A stretch of DNA of 64,000 nt, from positions 806,001-870,000 of the forward strand of contig BCKC01000012.1 in NCBI GenBank assembly GCA_001600455.1, read 5' to 3'. The notes beneath the pieces are model-generated. The model ran no database searches and was not told the origin of the DNA. It worked only from the letters and a program-made list of their open reading frames with translations. The position numbers and the translations under genes were made by a program. Of this stretch, positions 1 through 11,413 are shown one piece after another; the stretch's first letter is position 1; every line of letters starts with the position of its first letter. This DNA is from Endocalyx cinctus. Lineage: Eukaryota > Ascomycota > Sordariomycetes > Amphisphaeriales > Apiosporaceae.

Positions 1-3000
1 CCTGGGAAAAATCTGTTCCGTTCGACATATTGCTGGACCAGTTGAATATTGCTCGCTCCGCGTCTCATACACCGCTTTTCCAAGTCCTAGTCAACTACAG
101 GCTTGCCATGACGAAGAACATACCATTTGGCAACAGCTCCCTCGCTATCATTGACGGGGAAGAGGGTAGGAATCCTTACGACATTACTCTTAGCTTCCTT
201 GAGTCCCAGTCTGAAGGGCTTGGAGTTACAATGGACTGTTCAGAGTCGCTCTATGATACTAATGGTACCGAGAAGCTACTAGATATGTATATGAGTCTAC
301 TAAAAGGGCTTACAGACAATATCAACATCAAGGTAGACGAATGCCAAATATACAACCCAGATGCTGTTTCTGCGGCTTTAAAGCTCGGTCAGGGCAAGCA
401 AACAGAGGTTAACTGGCCACCAACAGTTTCAGAAAAGTTTCAAACTATTCACCGTGCTTACCCCAAGAGAGTGGCTCTCCAAGATAGGTCCTCCAAATTA
501 ACATACGAACAGCTAGCAGCGCGCGTGAACTCAATCGCAGCAGCAATCCATGCTGCAGGTCATCGTGCTGGTACTCGCATCGCAGTCTTATGTGAACCGT
601 CAAATGACTTGATAGCCTCGCTGCTGGCCATCATTCACATTGGTGCCATCTACGTTCCGCTTGACGTCAGCCTTCCTCCATCTCGGCACATCGAGATGAT
701 CTCCAGCTGTCATCCAGGATTGGTTCTCTGCGATGAAAGCACGAGAGAACGAGCTGACGATCTTGTGGGTGAGATATCCGGAAGCCCTTTTACTGTCCTG
801 GGGCTAGATAAGATTTATGATGTCCGTAAATCAATCTCCTCTGCGGCCCAACCCAACTCCCCGGCGTTTCTTCTGTACACCAGCGGAACCACTGGCAAGC
901 CGAAAGGTGTGATGTTATGTCAGGGTGGTGTTATAAACTGGCTTGTATACGCGACTAAAGAATACGGGTTCGACAAGGTCACTCCGACTATTCTCCAACA
1001 AAGCTCTTTCGGCTTTGACATGTCTCTGATTCAGGTTTTCTCTTCTTTGTGCTCTGGTGGGACCCTAGTTATCGCCTCACAAGAAGCGCGACGGGACCCA
1101 TCCCAGATCGCACGCCTTGTGCACGAGCAAAATGTCAATGCGACGTTCGGAGTACCCTCTGAGTATCTCCTTTGGATCCGCTACGGTCGGGATTCCCTGA
1201 AACAGGCCAAGGGGTGGCACTGGATCATGACAGGAGGAGAAGTTGTTCCTCGCCAGCTCGGGAGAGAGCTTAGGCGACTGGAGCTCCCGGACCTTACGTT
1301 CCGGGATCACTACGGCCCTACTGAGACCTCATTCACGGCAACCGCCGTGCTCAGGCCTCTCGATGTTGCCGAGGATATCAACGACAGCATTGCCGAAGGC
1401 GGAAGCCCGATCGGAAAGCCTCACCTCAATTACTCAATCTCTATCCTAGATGCAAAGTCCCACCCGCTCCCTGTCGGTTTCCGGGGAGAGATCTGCATCG
1501 GCGGCGCCGGCGTTGCCTTGGGCTACTGGGACATGCCCGAAGAGACCGAGCGCAAATTTATCGCAGACCCGACCGTAAAGTCTACTGTCGGACTGTCAAA
1601 CTCGAGCCGATGGTACCGAACGGGCGACCAGGCTCGGATGGCTCCTGACGGAACCGTCATATTTCTTGGGCGGCTAGGAGGGGACACGCAGGTAAAACTG
1701 CGAGGCCTTCGCATAGAATTAGCCGAGGTCGAGGGCGCGCTTTTAAAGTCGGGGGATTCCTTGCTATCCACGGCGGTAGTGACGATCCGCGACGGAGATC
1801 TTATTGCCCACGTTGTCCTCAATCCAGGGAAGCACATCGAGCGTGCTGATGTGAAACAGAAACTCCTGTCGGACCTCCGTCTTCCGCAGTACATGCACCC
1901 AGCGCGGGTAATAATTGTGGACGATCTCCCCAAAGCGAGTAGCGGAAAGATCGATCGCCAAGCTGTCATGAAGCTCCCACTTTCCAGCAGCGATGACGGT
2001 GTTGGGGGGTCTGTTTCTGACCTGAGTCTTAACGAAGTGGAACTCAAACTACTCTGGAGCCGCGTTTTACCTGATCCATACCAAGTACTGACAGCCGAAT
2101 CCGACTTCTTCCTCGAAGGCGGTAATTCACTCCGTCTAGCCAAGCTACAGAACGAAATCAAGGAGACCTTGGGAGTCTCGGTATCGATGCGAGAGCTCTA
2201 TTCGGCCCCGACTCTTCGCCAAATGGCGGCTCGGATCGGGTCCGAAGCGGCCAGCGACGACGATATTGACTGGGATGTCGAAACAGCGATTCCAGACAGT
2301 ATCGTCACTGCTTTGGAGAAGACCTCCAGACAATCGAGGACACCGAAAAATAGGGACCTGAAAGTGCTGCTGACTGGCGGTGCGGGCGTTTTGGGCAATG
2401 CCGTTCTCCACGCTCTTCTCGAGGACCCCGCCGTCGGCAAGGTCCATTGCATCGCAATCTCTCCCGATGAAGAAGAGAGGATCCCAAGCGCCGAGAAAGT
2501 AAAAGTTTACCCAGGTACCATGTCGTCGCCTGGATTAGGCCTTAGTGGATCCGAGTTCGCGGCGCTGGAATCTACGATCGACGTTGTGATCCACGCGGGC
2601 GCCAACGGGCACTGTCTAAACAGCTATTCATCCATCCGACGTCCGAACGTCGAATCGACGCACTTTCTCGCATCGCTCTGCCTCGCACGCTCCATACCAT
2701 TCCTGTACATCTCGTCGCAACGCGTGCCCGCCATGGCCGGCCTCAAGGTGCTGCCTCCGGTGCCCGTGCTAGCGGAACCGGCCAAGACGGGCGACACGGG
2801 ATACATGGCTTCGCGGTGGGTGAGCGAGCGGTTCCTGCACAAGCTATCAGAAGGGTTCTCCGGCGGCTTCCCAGTCGAGATCCACCGACCATGCTTATTC
2901 TTCGGGGACCGGGCGCCGCCGTCGGACGCACTCAACGGGGTGCTTCGCTACACGCGGCTCATGCGGTGCATACCGAGGTTCGCGCGCGTTGAGGGTTATG

Positions 3001-3320
3001 TCGACGTCAAGGACGTAGACGAGATCGCGCATGATGTCGTGGTCTCAGCCGTAGCTCTCGCGGGGCGAGAGACGAGCAAGGACGGTGATAATAGTAGTAT
3101 CCGCTACCGCCATCACTCGAGCGGCCGCAAGGTTACGCTTGAAGAGTGGCCCGCGTACATGGAGGAGCTGTATGGGGAGAAGTTTGAGGTACTGGAACTG
3201 CCGGACTGGATCGCGCGGGCACGGGAGTACGGGATCCATCCGTTGATAGCGACGTACTTGGAGGGCGTGGTGGAGAAAGAGGAACTCGGCCTTTTTCCGT
3301 ACCTAGGTGAAACTTTGTAA
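1..3320 (+). CDS. NRPS or PKS-NRPS megasynthase, C-terminal part (C-A-T-R), 5' end outside window
   Basis: The frame is open from base 3, so the gene starts left of the window. In order: the end of a condensation domain (FDILLDQLNIARSASHTPLF, typical of fungal PKS-NRPS hybrids) to about nt 350; an adenylation domain from about nt 430 to 1990, with YTSGTTGKPKG (about nt 873), YGPTE (about 1311), YRTGD (about 1613) and the A10 lysine in SGKID (about 1939); a thiolation domain with FFLEGGNSL (Ser about nt 2125); and a terminal NAD(P)-binding reductase/Dieckmann-type domain beginning TGGAGVLGN (about nt 2371). It would load an amino acid, condense it with an upstream acyl chain and release the product reductively or by cyclisation. 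The usual YxxxK of the release domain reads YMASR, with Arg at nt 2814-2816. The PKS half is not visible, so the hybrid assignment rests on the C-domain signature. Stop at 3318-3320; no intron seen. Confidence 0.9.
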   Translation, partial: WEKSVPFDILLDQLNIARSASHTPLFQVLVNYRLAMTKNIPFGNSSLAIIDGEEGRNPYDITLSFLESQSEGLGVTMDCSESLYDTNGTEKLLDMYMSLLKGLTDNINIKVDECQIYNPDAVSAALKLGQGKQTEVNWPPTVSEKFQTIHRAYPKRVALQDRSSKLTYEQLAARVNSIAAAIHAAGHRAGTRIAVLCEPSNDLIASLLAIIHIGAIYVPLDVSLPPSRHIEMISSCHPGLVLCDESTRERADDLVGEISGSPFTVLGLDKIYDVRKSISSAAQPNSPAFLLYTSGTTGKPKGVMLCQGGVINWLVYATKEYGFDKVTPTILQQSSFGFDMSLIQVFSSLCSGGTLVIASQEARRDPSQIARLVHEQNVNATFGVPSEYLLWIRYGRDSLKQAKGWHWIMTGGEVVPRQLGRELRRLELPDLTFRDHYGPTETSFTATAVLRPLDVAEDINDSIAEGGSPIGKPHLNYSISILDAKSHPLPVGFRGEICIGGAGVALGYWDMPEETERKFIADPTVKSTVGLSNSSRWYRTGDQARMAPDGTVIFLGRLGGDTQVKLRGLRIELAEVEGALLKSGDSLLSTAVVTIRDGDLIAHVVLNPGKHIERADVKQKLLSDLRLPQYMHPARVIIVDDLPKASSGKIDRQAVMKLPLSSSDDGVGGSVSDLSLNEVELKLLWSRVLPDPYQVLTAESDFFLEGGNSLRLAKLQNEIKETLGVSVSMRELYSAPTLRQMAARIGSEAASDDDIDWDVETAIPDSIVTALEKTSRQSRTPKNRDLKVLLTGGAGVLGNAVLHALLEDPAVGKVHCIAISPDEEERIPSAEKVKVYPGTMSSPGLGLSGSEFAALESTIDVVIHAGANGHCLNSYSSIRRPNVESTHFLASLCLARSIPFLYISSQRVPAMAGLKVLPPVPVLAEPAKTGDTGYMASRWVSERFLHKLSEGFSGGFPVEIHRPCLFFGDRAPPSDALNGVLRYTRLMRCIPRFARVEGYVDVKDVDEIAHDVVVSAVALAGRETSKDGDNSSIRYRHHSSGRKVTLEEWPAYMEELYGEKFEVLELPDWIARAREYGIHPLIATYLEGVVEKEELGLFPYLGETL

Positions 3321-5642
3321 TTAGGATAGGTGATAGAGGTTATACAGGTCATTATGAGTGGTATAAGGTAGGGATAAAAAATTTCAACAGTCTTAAAGTG
3401 ATATAGTTAAATGAAGTCATTACATATAATTAGAATCAACATCGATTATATCCATGCACTTAAGTGCTCCGTTACGTTAACGAATACTTAAGTTAATTCT
3501 TAAGTATCCAATACGATGTAACTACGTTACAAGTAACACTAGTAAACGTATTCTTTTGTAACTTAGCGTCCAACTTGTGACCATGGCGATAAGAATACCC
3601 TAATTATGTTAACAAATTGATAACTAGACTTAACCAGTAAAACCAATTGCGAGGATAGCTCTAAGTAACCCCTGGACCTCTTCGACAAACCTAAGGGTTA
3701 GATGGCCTGAGTAACGCAGGAGTAAAGCGGCGAGCAATCTTAGGTGGGTGAGGGTAAGTTTCGGGACATAGAACAAATCAACTTTCATAAGTGCAAAAAA
3801 CCAACGCGGCGTTATGACTTCCGTAACCCAGTTCGGTAAAGATCATATATCTCATCACATTACGGCCGATATTATGCCTTATGAATGTATCTGCTTACAT
3901 AAACTTCGAAGTCGGATAAAAGGGAAATCTTCGTCATCTCACATCATATGTTGCTGACTAACACGGTGGCTGAACGGACAACCAGGGTTATGATATATGT
4001 ACCGAAGTATCGGGTCCTAAAGGAGACAACAGTCAATTTATGATAAGAACTCTCAATGGATTATTTTATGAATTTGTATGTTAAATTTTTATATGAAGTT
4101 ATTGTAACCACTCAAACAAACGGATTCCGTCCGAAGGACAGTGCCACCACGGAGTAATGTTACATAGATCGTCTACATACACCTCCTTTATAGTAATTAA
4201 TGAAATAATTGAATCTATACAAAAAGTAAAACCTATGTGTTACTTGTTTTTGTTTTTGTTTTTGTTTTTTTGTTCTGCACTACCCGAATCCTCAATCATA
4301 CGTATTTGTGAACAACTTCCCGAAGACAAGCAGTGTATCGGCGGCGGCTTCGCCGAGTCCAGCTCGCTTCTTGGTATTACAGAAAACTGCGGTCATACAT
4401 ACAAGGGTACCCTGAGACGGTTGCCTATACTAGCAGATCTCTCGAGTATATAAAGGGACTTTGTTCCCTCCTATCCAGGAATTAGACAGTCGTCATATAA
4501 TTCCATCTTTTTGATGCTTATTAGTCCATGCGCCCTCAGTAAAATACGAAATATTTCAAGCAGTTTCTAATTACCACTAATACCTTTTTCACCTACGTGA
4601 ATCTTAATTACCTGAAGAGGTGATGCGCTGTCTGCTAATAATGCTTTAGACTTAACACTGTACTCCCGACTTTCATCTCTTACAATGCCACCTGTCTTTA
4701 CGTCACACGATTGTGCCATGGAACACCAACAACTGTGGTTAACCCTAACTAGCAATTTCCGGAACGTCCTATCTTTCGACAAGGAAAATGCTTTTGTGAC
4801 TCCACACGACGGACAGATATTGGGCCTGCACGAATACCTTAAGTATTAACAATCTTAGTAGTGTTGGCGATATTGATCATAGCTTGCGCTGACCCTTGCT
4901 CTGCCTCTTACCTATCCGAAATCACATTTCCCGCTTATGGGATTATCCGATGATTTTCATGCTCATAGGCAGCTAGGTTATCATTTTTCATATCCCTAAC
5001 TTGTAATGCCCCAATTCTTTTTGGAGTTCGTAATTCGGCCTTCTCTCCGATCTCCACATCACCCTGGGCTTCACCACCATTTTGTGGAGAGAAACATGGG
5101 GTACGTACGGGGGGCCCAAGCAACAAGTAAAGACTTCTTTTGAGTATATATAACAGTATATATAAAAGGCTACTATGTTAAAGTATCTTTGATTCAAAAT
5201 TAGTCATTAAGATTCTATTTAACAAATTAACCCTCTGTTAAATATAATCAATAAGAGGAGAAGTACGAAAACTAACAAGGTTTTGGGTATACATCGGTTG
5301 GATAGGTAGTCAAAGAAATTAGTTGACGATATTCATCACGTACGATATAAAATAGTATCCACACCCTCCCCTGACATACCCCGTGCGAATATTGGTTCAT
5401 TTGTATGAAAGCCCCGAGCCTTAGTTTTCCGGGTTCCCCATGGGGTTCCCCTCATTTCACCAAACTGGAGCCCATCGCGGTCTTGTATCCGACGAGGGGC
5501 TGAACATAAAATATATATTTATGGGATAAGATGTAATATGTTTATGAGAATATTAGAAGAATCGCAGCACAACGTAGATTGGAGAAATTGATGCAGGAGA
5601 CCTTTATCAGCTTCTCAACCGTCCCATTTGCATCCCTTCAAT
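3321..5642. other. intergenic, AT-rich, no supported gene
   Basis: This is 2.3 kb between the megasynthase stop and the transporter start. Open frames are short and lack domain signals or splice-consistent extension. A (TTTTTG)n-like microsatellite lies at about 4242-4272. It probably holds the megasynthase 3' UTR and the transporter promoter; I see nothing else. Confidence 0.6.
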
Positions 5643-7469
5643 ATGTCCGACCTGATCAAATCAACGAAGCAAGACCTCGAGCACTTGGATAAACCTCATA
5701 ACTTGCTGCCGGACGAGCTACCACTGCCTGAAGAGCTCGCGCATCTGGATCAAGATGAACTCAAAAAACTTGAGAACCAGCTTACTCGCAGGCTGGACGT
5801 GACGCTGATGCCAACCGTTTTCATTCTTTTTCTGCTGAATATTCTGTGGGTAGAAATCTTGGAAATTTCTCTCTTGCTCTCACTGACAGTTCGAACAGCG
5901 ATCGGAACAACATTGCAAGTGCTAAGATTGTCGGCCTCGCTTCGGATCTCAATATGACTAATGCACAATACAACACGTGCCTCTTAATGTTTTACGTTGG
6001 ATACTGTAAGTTTCCCGACAGAAGTTATTGTCCCATAGTATAATGAAATCGATTCGACAATGCTCGATTCTTATGTTACATCCATTGTGTGTCTACTCGG
6101 CTTACACTGCTCTATAGGTATCACACAAGTACCCGGAAACTTGATTATTGGAAAAGTCAGACCGTCTTATTACATCTGTATCATCACGTCTCTATGGGGT
6201 GTCATATCGATGAGCCAAGGATTTGTCAAGAACTTCAGTCAGCTTGCTGCCGTGCGGTTTATCCTCGGTCTAGTCGAGGCTCCTTTCCTACCCGCAGTGT
6301 TCGTCGTCATGTCGTCTTGGTATAAACGCACAGAGCTACCACCCCGCATCGCGATTCTTTACGGAGGAAATATGCTATCTACTGCATTTTCTGGGCTCAT
6401 CGCAGCCGGGATCACTAGTCAAATGGACGGTACGGCCGGAAAGTTTGCTTGGGAATGGTTGTTCATCATTGAGGGCTCGATAACTGTCGTCATCGCTCTA
6501 CTGCTATTACCTTTGATGACCGATTACCCGCTTCAAAGCAAGCACGCGATTCTCACGCGGGATCTCCAGCTCATGGCGGTATGCTACTGTTCCCCTACCC
6601 TTGCAGTATTTCAGTTCGGAAAGCTGACCAAATGTTTGACAAATAGGAGTGGCGGATCCGCAAGGAAAATGCCGGTATCGTCGACGAGGACCCCGAGTCG
6701 ATCTTCTGGGGACTGAAGCAAGCTCTTATCGACCCGAAGCTGTACATGTTCGTCGTGCTGCAGATGGCTCTCATCACCGCGCAGTCGTTCAACAACTTCT
6801 TCCCGAGTATCGTAGGGACGCTTGGCTTCGGCAGCACCACGACTCTTTTGCTGACATCCCCGCCGTACTTCTTCGCGTTTATCGTCTCGCTCGGGGTCTC
6901 GTTCCATGCGGCTCGCAAGCACGAGAGAGGTTGGCACATCGCGATCCCGATGGTGTTTGGAATTATCGGTAACTTATTAGTATGTGCTTTTCCTCTACTG
7001 GATTTGATCGTGAAAAATTCCATTTACTCACCATCTACTTAAAACATAGGCGATGTTTGTACCATCGGTTGGAGGTCGGTATTTCTCCATGTTCTTGATG
7101 ACGTCGGGCACTTACAGCCCTTACAACCTCTGCGTCAGCTGGCTGAGCGCGTCGCTGCCACGGCCTCGAGCCAAGCGCGCAGCGGCGCTGGCCATAGTGA
7201 ACTTCATGTCCGCCGGCGTCGCCCACTTCTACACCGCGTACATGTTTCCCGATTGGCAGAAGCCGAGATATTACATTGGCGGGGGTGTCATGACAGGGGC
7301 GTGCGTCGTCGTCGCGGCTATGGCGCTGTTCATCAAGCGTTATCTAAAGAAGCAGAACGCGAAGATGGAGGAGCAGGAGTCTCTCGGCGTGGTTGGTCAG
7401 GGTTATATCCAGGGCTCGAAGGCGGGACAGGGTGGCGACGCGGTAGTTGCGTTTAGATATGTACACTAG
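5643..7469 (+). CDS. MFS transporter, allantoate permease (Dal5/Tna1) family
   Basis: Five exons: 5643-5845, 5899-6005, 6118-6578, 6647-6979 and 7050-7469, summing to 508 codons (507 aa). Joined, exons 1 and 2 give the family hallmark LLNILDRNNIASAKI after TM1; exon 3 follows with QVPGNLIIGKVRPSYYI and a TM segment containing GLVEAPFLPAVF. About 12 membrane segments are expected, with a long charged cytosolic N-terminus and a central loop around KENAGIVDEDPES. The ATG at 5643 gives the N-terminus MSDLIKSTKQDL. The family imports organic anions and small acids such as allantoate, nicotinate and pantothenate. Next to a megasynthase it may carry a substrate or product, but family membership alone does not prove a cluster role. 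All donors are GTRNGN-type and phases join without conflict. Confidence 0.9.
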
Positions 7470-8439
7470 AATTGACGATACCGAAATGGGTTCCGAGTGT
7501 CCCGTTTTCGAGCAGGCATGATGGAATGAAGAAGCACCCGTTTCCACCAATATAAATCCAAGTTAATGATTCTTTCAAGTAGAGGAAATGACGAAGTCGC
7601 TCGGATTGTGCTATCTAGTGGGATAATATAGTGAAGCAAATACCTTAAAAACTTTGATGTTATCACATTTGATGTTTCGGGATCATATGTGTATGTTCGA
7701 AGCTGTTCTTGGCACTGATATTTGGTGAACTTGTAAGGGAAATTGCCACTATTTAGGTGTTCCAGTATTTCGGGTGGTAGTTATAATATGACGAGGCTAT
7801 GTCATAATGAGTTGATGAGGAGGTTGTTTCTTAGGAGTTGTCACTGTTGGTACTATATATGGCGACAGTGCTATAATTCGGCTTGCTAGTTGGTTATTCT
7901 CACAGTAGTTGGCAAGAAACTGGTCTAGTGGTTGGTTTGAGAGCTGGCTTCAAGTTGGTAATTACATTATTAGTTGGTTGGTTAGTTATCGAGTCATCGT
8001 AAGTTATTGAGTAACTAATGATATGTATTTGTTATGATCATCTTTCATAGGTGGTACTAATATTGGTGATGGGTATCTGGCCAACCTGAGGGACAACAGT
8101 TGGCTAGATGGCTTTGTGTTTATATGGTAGTTGGGGTAGCATTTACGGTGAAGGGTGCTGAATGTTATATGCTACGTGTACAGATAGTCATAAAAAAGAA
8201 GCTAGGTTCGATACATGTGACAAATAGTCATGAACTTAAGACTCAATTCCTTCTGAGGGATACTTATATATTCGCCGCCTGTATTGAGAAGAGAAGTATA
8301 TAAAGCAGGCACAGATTCCTTCAGTATTATGAAATATTCATACTTCATCTGCTTCCTTACCTCTAAGACATAATATATCCATTTATCATAGATTCAAACA
8401 CGATTATCCATCAAATCTCTTAGCATCAATAGCATTCTT
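7470..8439. other. intergenic, GTTGG-rich low-complexity stretch
   Basis: No supported gene. Around 7900-8000 the sequence is loosely repetitive in AGTTGG/GGTTGG words, without a clean period. The stretch should contain the promoter of the small gene at 8440. Confidence 0.5.
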
Positions 8440-8867
8440 ATGATACCTCCTACCGAGATGTCGGGTGGCTACAACAAATATCGATGCAAGTACTTTTACT
8501 CGCACAACTGCCCGAACTGGGTATACGTCGCCAATTCGCCATGTGCCTACTGCTGCGTAAGTGACCATACTACACTTTCATGACTAACTTCATACCAATG
8601 CAATAGATACGAATTAATCGAGACTCTGAAGGCTAATAAATCATAAAACTGCAGGCTGAAGGCCGCGACGCCGAGGCCGTTCCGCAGACCGTTGCCAGTA
8701 CACCCAATGACTCGGGCAACGATGTCGATGTATACCTATCTGAAGATGAGCAAGACGAATATCCAGCAATGGCCCCTCCAGCCTTACTTCCATCGGGATT
8801 AGCACCGGGGTCTGCGGATAACACTGTTCCAGAGATGCCAAAGCCCATTAACAACTTCGATTTTTAG
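8440..8867 (+). CDS. small conserved fungal protein with N-terminal Cys motif
   Basis: Two exons, 8440-8556 and 8655-8867, joined in phase 0 by an intron with GTAAGT donor and TGCAG acceptor; 109 aa (103 aa if translation starts at the in-frame ATG 8458). The N-terminal third carries YRCKYFYSHNCPNWVYV followed by CAYCC and AEGRD. This is a spaced-cysteine signature shared by a family of small ascomycete proteins of unknown function that commonly read YxCxYxYxxNCPNWVxV. The C-terminal part is acidic and Pro/Ser-rich, probably disordered. There is no signal peptide or membrane segment. The cysteines could bind a metal, which is inference. Confidence 0.65.
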
Positions 8868-10465
8868 GCGGCATATTTTATGAAATATACCACTAGGTGG
8901 ACCGAACTAGGATAGGAAAGAAAACGAAGTAAGGCCATTTATCTTAGAGAGATACACGAAACTTTAAGGATTAAGGGATCGGGGAAGTATGAGCCTGGTT
9001 GCTCAGATGAGCACTCATTTATTTTTATCGAACTCTTCGAAAGTTGCTGTCAGACCAAATTTGATTGTTATAGCAACTAAATTCATCACACTCATTGATG
9101 ATCACTATATAGTGATGTATTTTATAAAAACTATATTTTTGGAATACCTATTCTTACTGAAATCTCACCTATTAGTTTATATTTCTATTGTTGCGTACAT
9201 TTACTTCTACAATAAATCCAGTGTAGAGTTAAGTACTTATGAATTAATCAGTTCTAATTATTCATACCGTAGCTTCGTCCCTACAGTAGCAAATTCTTGC
9301 TCTATTAAGATTTCATGGTTAAACTTTTAAGCAAAGATTAGAGCAAAGGACTGTTTCCTTAATTATAATCATTATTTGACAGAAGCCGTCATATTGCCAA
9401 CTCCATCACTAAAGTGTCAAATTTATTATTAACCACTAAATCTGATCGTTATTTCATTTGGAAATTCGGATTGGAGGAGAGGAGAAAGATAAATTAGAAA
9501 AGGACAAAAGAGGCATGTCAGGATGAAAGGGGCGCGCTTATACGCGACCAATAACTGCGTAGGCCCGCGGCAAAAAATTGGATCCGTACGATACACAAAA
9601 TGTACAAATTCCTCAGTCGTGGCATTCTTGTCGGATGATGCTATAATTAAATTCCTGAAAGACGATGATTAAGATACGGCCAAAGCTCAAGACACCCTCC
9701 GCCGAAATCCCCAACAGCGATTGGACATTGTCTTGATAGAAATGCCCTCGACGACGCGTGTGTGGGGCCGTCAACGAAAGTTCATGAAGTTGCATGTGTC
9801 ATATGGCTACCCGTTAATCTATACGATAAATGAAGAGAGGGGGTGCCTATTGATTATATGAAAACTCCTAATCATAAAGTTGCCGGGACAATTAATAGAT
9901 CACATCTATGTTCGAACGGGAAAAGAGAAAATTGGACTTAACAATGGAGTAAATACTATCTTGAAAGTAATATTTGAAAATACGTAAATGAGAGAAGAGG
10001 GAGGCTCATATCCCATCTGCAGAAAGTAATGAGAAAAATCCGGGAGCGCCTGCATGAAAATCCACATAAATGACGAGAAAGTGAGCATCAAGTCTGTGGA
10101 AAAGTTCAAGTTTCAGGTTTTCCGTCTCAAAGTCAATTTATGTGTATATAAAAGACGTTGGGAAGAGTAAGATTTCAAAACTTTGGATCGGGACTCAGGG
10201 GAGCTGGCGCACCCCTATACATACTAGCTTAGCTGTAAGAATGAATTTATTTGTGTCATATATTATTGTTTATTTATTTTTGACCTTACTTGTAGTGCCT
10301 ACTAACGTAATGCTTTAGATCAACCTTCTTACAAAATAAAATAGGCAATCCCAATATTCAACCAGCTGCGACTTATTTAGTCTAATTAGTTGCTGACGTT
10401 CATAAGTGATCTTAGAAAAGTTTAAACTCGACTGGAATTAACTTTATCTTATGACGATTGCTATT
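8868..10465. other. intergenic, no supported gene
   Basis: About 1.6 kb. A more GC-rich patch at about 9520-9800 gives only a short minus-strand frame without recognisable domain and may be a decayed gene. The rest is AT-rich and carries no convincing exon structure. Confidence 0.5.
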
Positions 10466-11413
10466 TTAAACACTAGCTCTTGATTTACAAAAGTCCGCTA
10501 CTCGGACACCCCAATCTTCTTCCTTCTCGATACCGGTACCCAGGCCCAATTGAGGGCTGATATGGTTATGACCCGCGAGGACTTGAGAATCTAAGCCACC
10601 GGGCCATGCCCTCTTAAGTTCTTCCGACGACTCGATGACGAATTCCGCGTCCAGCTCGCTGATCATAAGCAAGATCTTCAGACCCGGGAGCTCCGGCATG
10701 GCATTGGCTTTAACGAGGGATTCGACTAAACCCAACGGCGAGTGCGCGAATATCTTCCCTTCTCCGAAATATCCCCTGAGGATCTCGTTATCGTCCGTGC
10801 CCCAGTGAGCCGGTACCCCCAAGAGGATGGCGCCCCTTAAACGTACCCCGCCGCTCGCCGGCTCCAGGACTTTTCCGACGGCCGGGGCAAAGACCGGGTC
10901 GAGGATGTACGTCGTGGCGTGCACGCCGCCGGCGGAGTTGCCCAATAAGGTCAAGTTGATCGACTCGTAGCCCGGCTGCTTGGCTAGGGTTCCCGTTATC
11001 CATTCGACTACTAGCTTGACGTCCTCGCCGCCCGACGGATACTTGGCGCCGTGGGTGATCAGACGGTAATCGGCGACGACGACGGTAAATCCGTGATGCG
11101 TGGTGAAGTAATGCCCGATGTTACCGAAGACTAGGCCGCTGGCGTACGACTCGTTGACCCTGTCGCCGCCGACGAAACCGCCTCCGTATAAGAACACCAA
11201 GACCGTTTTGGGTCCGGTTGCCGGTTTTTCGCTAATTACCTCATCTGGGTAGTAAACGTCTAGCATTTGCCGCGGGTCCGTCCCGTACTGGTGGGTCTCG
11301 CGGCGTGTCGTCTTGATCTCGTTTTCTTTAGCCAGTAAAAAGGGCTCGTAGGCGGCAAACGTGGGTCCCAGAACGTCCCATATGGCGCGACCGAGCGGCG
11401 GAAGTTGATCCAT
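10466..11413 (-). CDS. alpha/beta-hydrolase fold protein (esterase/lipase-like)
   Basis: Single exon, 315 aa from the ATG at 11411-11413. An upstream in-frame extension to 11536 exists, but the downstream Met starts a better N-terminus (MDQLPPLGRAIWDVLGP). The oxyanion-loop motif is FLYGGGFVGGDR, where many relatives have HGGG. The nucleophile elbow is GNSAGG; the acid is probably the Asp in SELDAEF, and the base is a His in AGHNHIS. The protein probably hydrolyses an ester, lactone or amide. Serine hydrolases of this fold are common tailoring enzymes in PKS-NRPS clusters, and the megasynthase is 7 kb away, but the substrate is unknown. No signal peptide is seen at the preferred start. Confidence 0.85.
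   Translation of the reverse strand: MDQLPPLGRAIWDVLGPTFAAYEPFLLAKENEIKTTRRETHQYGTDPRQMLDVYYPDEVISEKPATGPKTVLVFLYGGGFVGGDRVNESYASGLVFGNIGHYFTTHHGFTVVVADYRLITHGAKYPSGGEDVKLVVEWITGTLAKQPGYESINLTLLGNSAGGVHATTYILDPVFAPAVGKVLEPASGGVRLRGAILLGVPAHWGTDDNEILRGYFGEGKIFAHSPLGLVESLVKANAMPELPGLKILLMISELDAEFVIESSEELKRAWPGGLDSQVLAGHNHISPQLGLGTGIEKEEDWGVRVADFCKSRASV

Noticed and set aside
4157..4453. 98-aa frame with hydrophobic Phe/Leu run that looks like a signal peptide
   Set aside because: The hydrophobic run is just the translated TTTTTG microsatellite, and there is no conserved sequence after it.
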